64,000 nucleotides of DNA from Bradyrhizobium sp. LLZ17 (lineage in GTDB: Bacteria; Pseudomonadota; Alphaproteobacteria; Rhizobiales; Xanthobacteraceae), in NCBI RefSeq assembly GCF_041200145.1, contig NZ_CP165734.1, forward strand, positions 1,302,001-1,366,000, in the 5' to 3' direction. The notes below the pieces were generated by a model, which worked only from the letters and a program-made list of their open reading frames with translations, did no database searches and had not been told where the DNA came from. The translations under genes and the position numbers were made by a program. Shown piece after piece: positions 61,390-64,000 of the stretch (its first letter is position 1; the number at the start of each line of letters is the position of its first letter).

Positions 61390-63535
61390 TACCTTGCCTT
61401 GCGGTTGGGGAAGATCTTGGGTTTCTTGATTGCTGCGGGCGCCTCTGCGATCGCGCCGCTTGCGCCGCTTCGTGCGGTGCGCGCCAGTTCCTGCACGTGC
61501 TGAATGCGCCGGATGGTTTCGCCCACAAGCCGGTCAAGCTCTGCACCGTTTGTGTTCGTGCCGTTCCGCAACAGAAGATCGGCAACGGCCTGTCGCACCT
61601 GGGGAGTATTTCCGGTGACGGCATTCGAGCCGGCGCTAATGAGCGATCGAACCGCCGCGCCGTAATTGCCTTGGACCACGTGACCGACTACGGAGGGGTC
61701 AATTCCCATTGCGTCGGCATCAGCCAGATTGTCAGCGGTCTTTGATCCGCCTAGCGCGGTGTTGCGGGTCTCGAACATCCGCATTTCACGGCCAAGACGG
61801 CGCTGCATGGTGGTGTTGCCCGGCGCCATCGCCGCAGCCTCATCCGCGAAGGCATCTCCGCTGAAGGGCCGCGCCTTGTTGACGCCAAGGGCCGCGCCCT
61901 GAGTCTGTTCGATCGCCGGGCTTACATACCCGGTGCGAAATGCTTGCTGGCCGCGAGGCGAAAGGCCCTGATAGGCCGCGATAGTGTCCTCGGTGCGCCC
62001 GCGCTGTGCAGCCGCACGGCCTGCATCGATCGCCTCGATATTGCGGGAGGCGCCTGCAAAGTCGCGGTTGGCCTGCCGGAAGCCCTCAGAGGCATTCTCT
62101 AGCGAGTTGTCGACATGCGTCAGCACCTGACTAAGCATCCGGGCGCGGTTGCCCTGACCGCTCTGGCGGGCGTTCTGCACCTCATCCGAAAGCTCGGAGC
62201 GAACACGTTGCACATGCTCAAAATCGGAGACGAACTGCGGGTTTTCTTCGTCGCCGTTGGTCAACATGCGAGCGTAGCGCTGCAAACGTCCCGAAATGGT
62301 GTCAGGTGCTGCCGGCTCAGCAGGAACGTTGGCCTCGATATGATCGACCACGTTGCGCACGTCCACCGGGCCGGCATCATTGCGAACCGCCCCATAGGCG
62401 TCGTCCGCGATTGCGCCGCGCTCGGCTTCCATGGTGCCGCGCAACTCGTCCGGCGTCATGCGGCTGCCGAAACCCTCGGTAAGAGCGTTCTGCACGCGCC
62501 GACCTTGGCCCGCCTGCCGGTTCTCGAGATAGTTCACAACGTTGGTTCGGCCTTCGCCGGGCGCGCGGGCAACGGTCGAGAGCATCCGCTGGCCTGAATT
62601 GCCAAGAGCATCCGCAAGCGTGTAGCCGCCTTGGCCTTCAGCTGCTGCATTGGCAAGCTCGCCGCCGATGTCGGCAGTTGACCGGCCCGATTCCGCAATA
62701 GCTCTGGCAACCTGTCGCCGGCCATAACCAGCGGGATCGATGCGAGCGATAATGTTGCTGATGAACGGCGAGGCAACGCCTTTAGCAAGGGCGCCGGCAA
62801 CAGGCATGGCGCCGCCAACCGCTCCACCGAGCAAAGCGCCGGTGCCCGCATTGGCGCCGCGCTCGGCAAGGCTGTTGCCTTCACCGAAACCAGCGAGGCC
62901 GCCGAGGGCGGAGCCGTCCAAGGCAGCGGCTGCTGTACGTCCGAGCAGACCGTTACCAAGGAAGCGAGCGGCAGTGATGCCGCCCCGCGCCAGCCCCGCA
63001 CCCCCGCCGCGCCACCGAGTAACTCGGCAGCCGTACCGGCATAGCCGGTATTCTCTCGAGCCTGCTGCAAATCAAGATCCTCGCGGGCCTTCGCGTAGTT
63101 GTAACCTTCTGCCGGATTGATAGTGCCGTGCAGATACATTTCGGCCGGCGTCTCCAGGCCAGCATACAGCTCGTCCATCAGGTTGAAGCTTGCGCCTTGC
63201 TGGCCCATGCGCGCCAAGTCGGCAGCATGTCCACCCGTCAACGTATCGGCCACCTTGCCAGCGACCTTAAGGGGTAGCGGGGCAATGTTGCTGAGCGCGG
63301 CGCCGATGGCTTGGCGGGTTACGCCACCATGTGACGTATCGCCGGCAGCATCGCGAGCGGACTGCTCATCGATCGCGGCCTGTTGATACTTGTCCGGCTT
63401 CAGCCCGATTTTCTCGGCAAACTGATCGGGCGGCATGTCCGAATAGAAACGATCGTGAAGGGCTCCCGCCAACTCCACGTCGCTCATGTCGTTGTACTGC
63501 GGATATTGCGACCGAACCTCTGCAATGGTCGGCAT
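61389..63535 (-). CDS. putative phage internal virion / DNA ejection protein (frame broken at 63001-63005)
   Basis: A 715-residue protein once one G/C is added in the run at 63001-63005. The N terminus (TIAEVRSQYPQYNDMSDVELA, GALHDRFYSDMPPDQFAEKI) is of the kind found at the start of podovirus and prophage internal virion proteins. A Gly/Ala-rich, amphipathic part around the break (ELLGGAAGG, GLARGGITAAR) could be membrane-active. The rest is long helices (GFRQANRDFAGASRNIEAI). The start overlaps the upstream stop by 1 nt and the stop overlaps the next start. Confidence 0.68.
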
Positions 63536-64000
63536 CAGCGGATACCCAACGGATCAGATTTCGGGGCATCGCCCACGGCGGATGCCTGGGATTTGTAGCC
63601 AGGACCGGCCGCGCGCTTCATCTGCTCGATCACAACGGCTCGAGCCTTGGCCTTCTGCGCAACGGTGTCCCCGCTGTCACCGGGTTGCGGGAAGTATTCC
63701 TTTTCCGTGCGGGTAAATTCAGACGGAGCAATGGCCGCGCCGCTTTCCTGTCGGAGAACGCCGCTAATGAAGTTGTCGCGAGCCTGCCGATACTTCTGAT
63801 AATCGTTGCTCTGCATCCAAGTCGTCGCCGCCGTCCCGCCGATCAATGGCGTGGTTTCGGTCAAGCGGTTCCAGAAGCTGGAGCCCTCGCCAGCGAGAGA
63901 CTTCAGCGTCTTTTCGGCAAGCTCCATACGCGCCGCGTAAGACGACGCTTTGGCCTGTACCTCGGTCATCTTGCCGGTTGCAGCATCCGCGTTCGTCTTG
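63535..64000 (-). CDS. phage virion-type protein (5' end beyond the window)
   Basis: The frame is open to the window edge, so the N terminus is missing; an internal ATG at 63969 is probably not the start because coding continues above it (TNADAATGK). Visible features are helices AKASSYAARMELAEKTLKSL and DNFISGVLRQESGAAIAPSE, then EKEYFPQPGDSGD. This segment type occurs in phage proteins near the portal or internal core. The stop overlaps the next start by 1 nt. Confidence 0.6.
   Translation of the reverse strand, partial: KTNADAATGKMTEVQAKASSYAARMELAEKTLKSLAGEGSSFWNRLTETTPLIGGTAATTWMQSNDYQKYRQARDNFISGVLRQESGAAIAPSEFTRTEKEYFPQPGDSGDTVAQKAKARAVVIEQMKRAAGPGYKSQASAVGDAPKSDPLGIR

Noticed and set aside
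1..64000. CRISPR array, rRNA operon or insertion sequence
   Set aside because: No regular direct repeats with spacers, no rRNA sequence and no transposase motif were seen.

Overview
The window looks like a chromosomal piece of a Bradyrhizobium or very close relative (Nitrobacteraceae, Alphaproteobacteria). This rests on the high G+C, the palindromic intergenic repeats, a phosphatidylcholine synthase, the nasT/nasS/nirA nitrate-assimilation set, and the ndvC/ndvD/ndvB locus for cyclic beta-(1,3),(1,6)-glucan. No database search was possible; family names come from recognised motifs.

Layout. 1-9.4 kb: 3' part of a sugar-type ABC ATPase, a 2-hydroxyacid dehydrogenase, a PheC-like secreted dehydratase, small secreted proteins, cupin and RraA-family genes, and the 5-oxoprolinase operon pxpB-pxpC-pxpA. 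9.4-15.3 kb: nitrite/sulfite reductase nirA with an unusual CysJ-like partner, preceded by a candidate sigma-54 promoter and a NasT-type leader hairpin, then nasS and nasT. 15.3-20.4 kb: rimO, an unknown protein, a decayed TPR gene, an ArgD-family aminotransferase and a Crp/Fnr regulator. 20.6-24.1 kb: a five-gene unit (CxxC protein, winged-helix-like protein, two DUF5985 membrane proteins, membrane-anchored trehalose-6-phosphate synthase). 24.2-35.4 kb: quinone oxidoreductase, terC, pcs, ubiH-like, AEC transporter, hspQ, ialB-like, a YejA-like binding protein with a degenerate adenylate-forming enzyme, and a degenerate GGDEF protein. 35.5-41.7 kb: mfd-sdhE divergent from recG. 41.7-50.7 kb: a panE remnant, an XRE regulator, a SnoaL-like protein, an oxidoreductase, DUF502, glmS, glmU and a SPOR-like protein. 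50.8-56.6 kb: the ndv glucan locus.

56.84 kb to the end: tRNA-Lys(TTT) followed by about 7 kb of small, tightly overlapping genes and virion-type proteins. This is best read as one end of a prophage or related element inserted at the tRNA. No integrase is visible, so the element must continue past the right edge.

A caution applies throughout. I find about nine places where one extra or missing base, mostly in a homopolymer, breaks an otherwise intact gene (DUF2147 protein, pxpB, nasS twice, glmS, and two prophage genes four times). One hits glmS, which is normally essential, and several occur as compensating pairs, so uncorrected sequencing or assembly errors are the likeliest explanation. 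I annotate these as full-length genes with the break marked rather than as proven pseudogenes. Two loci (TPR fragment, panE remnant) do look truly decayed.
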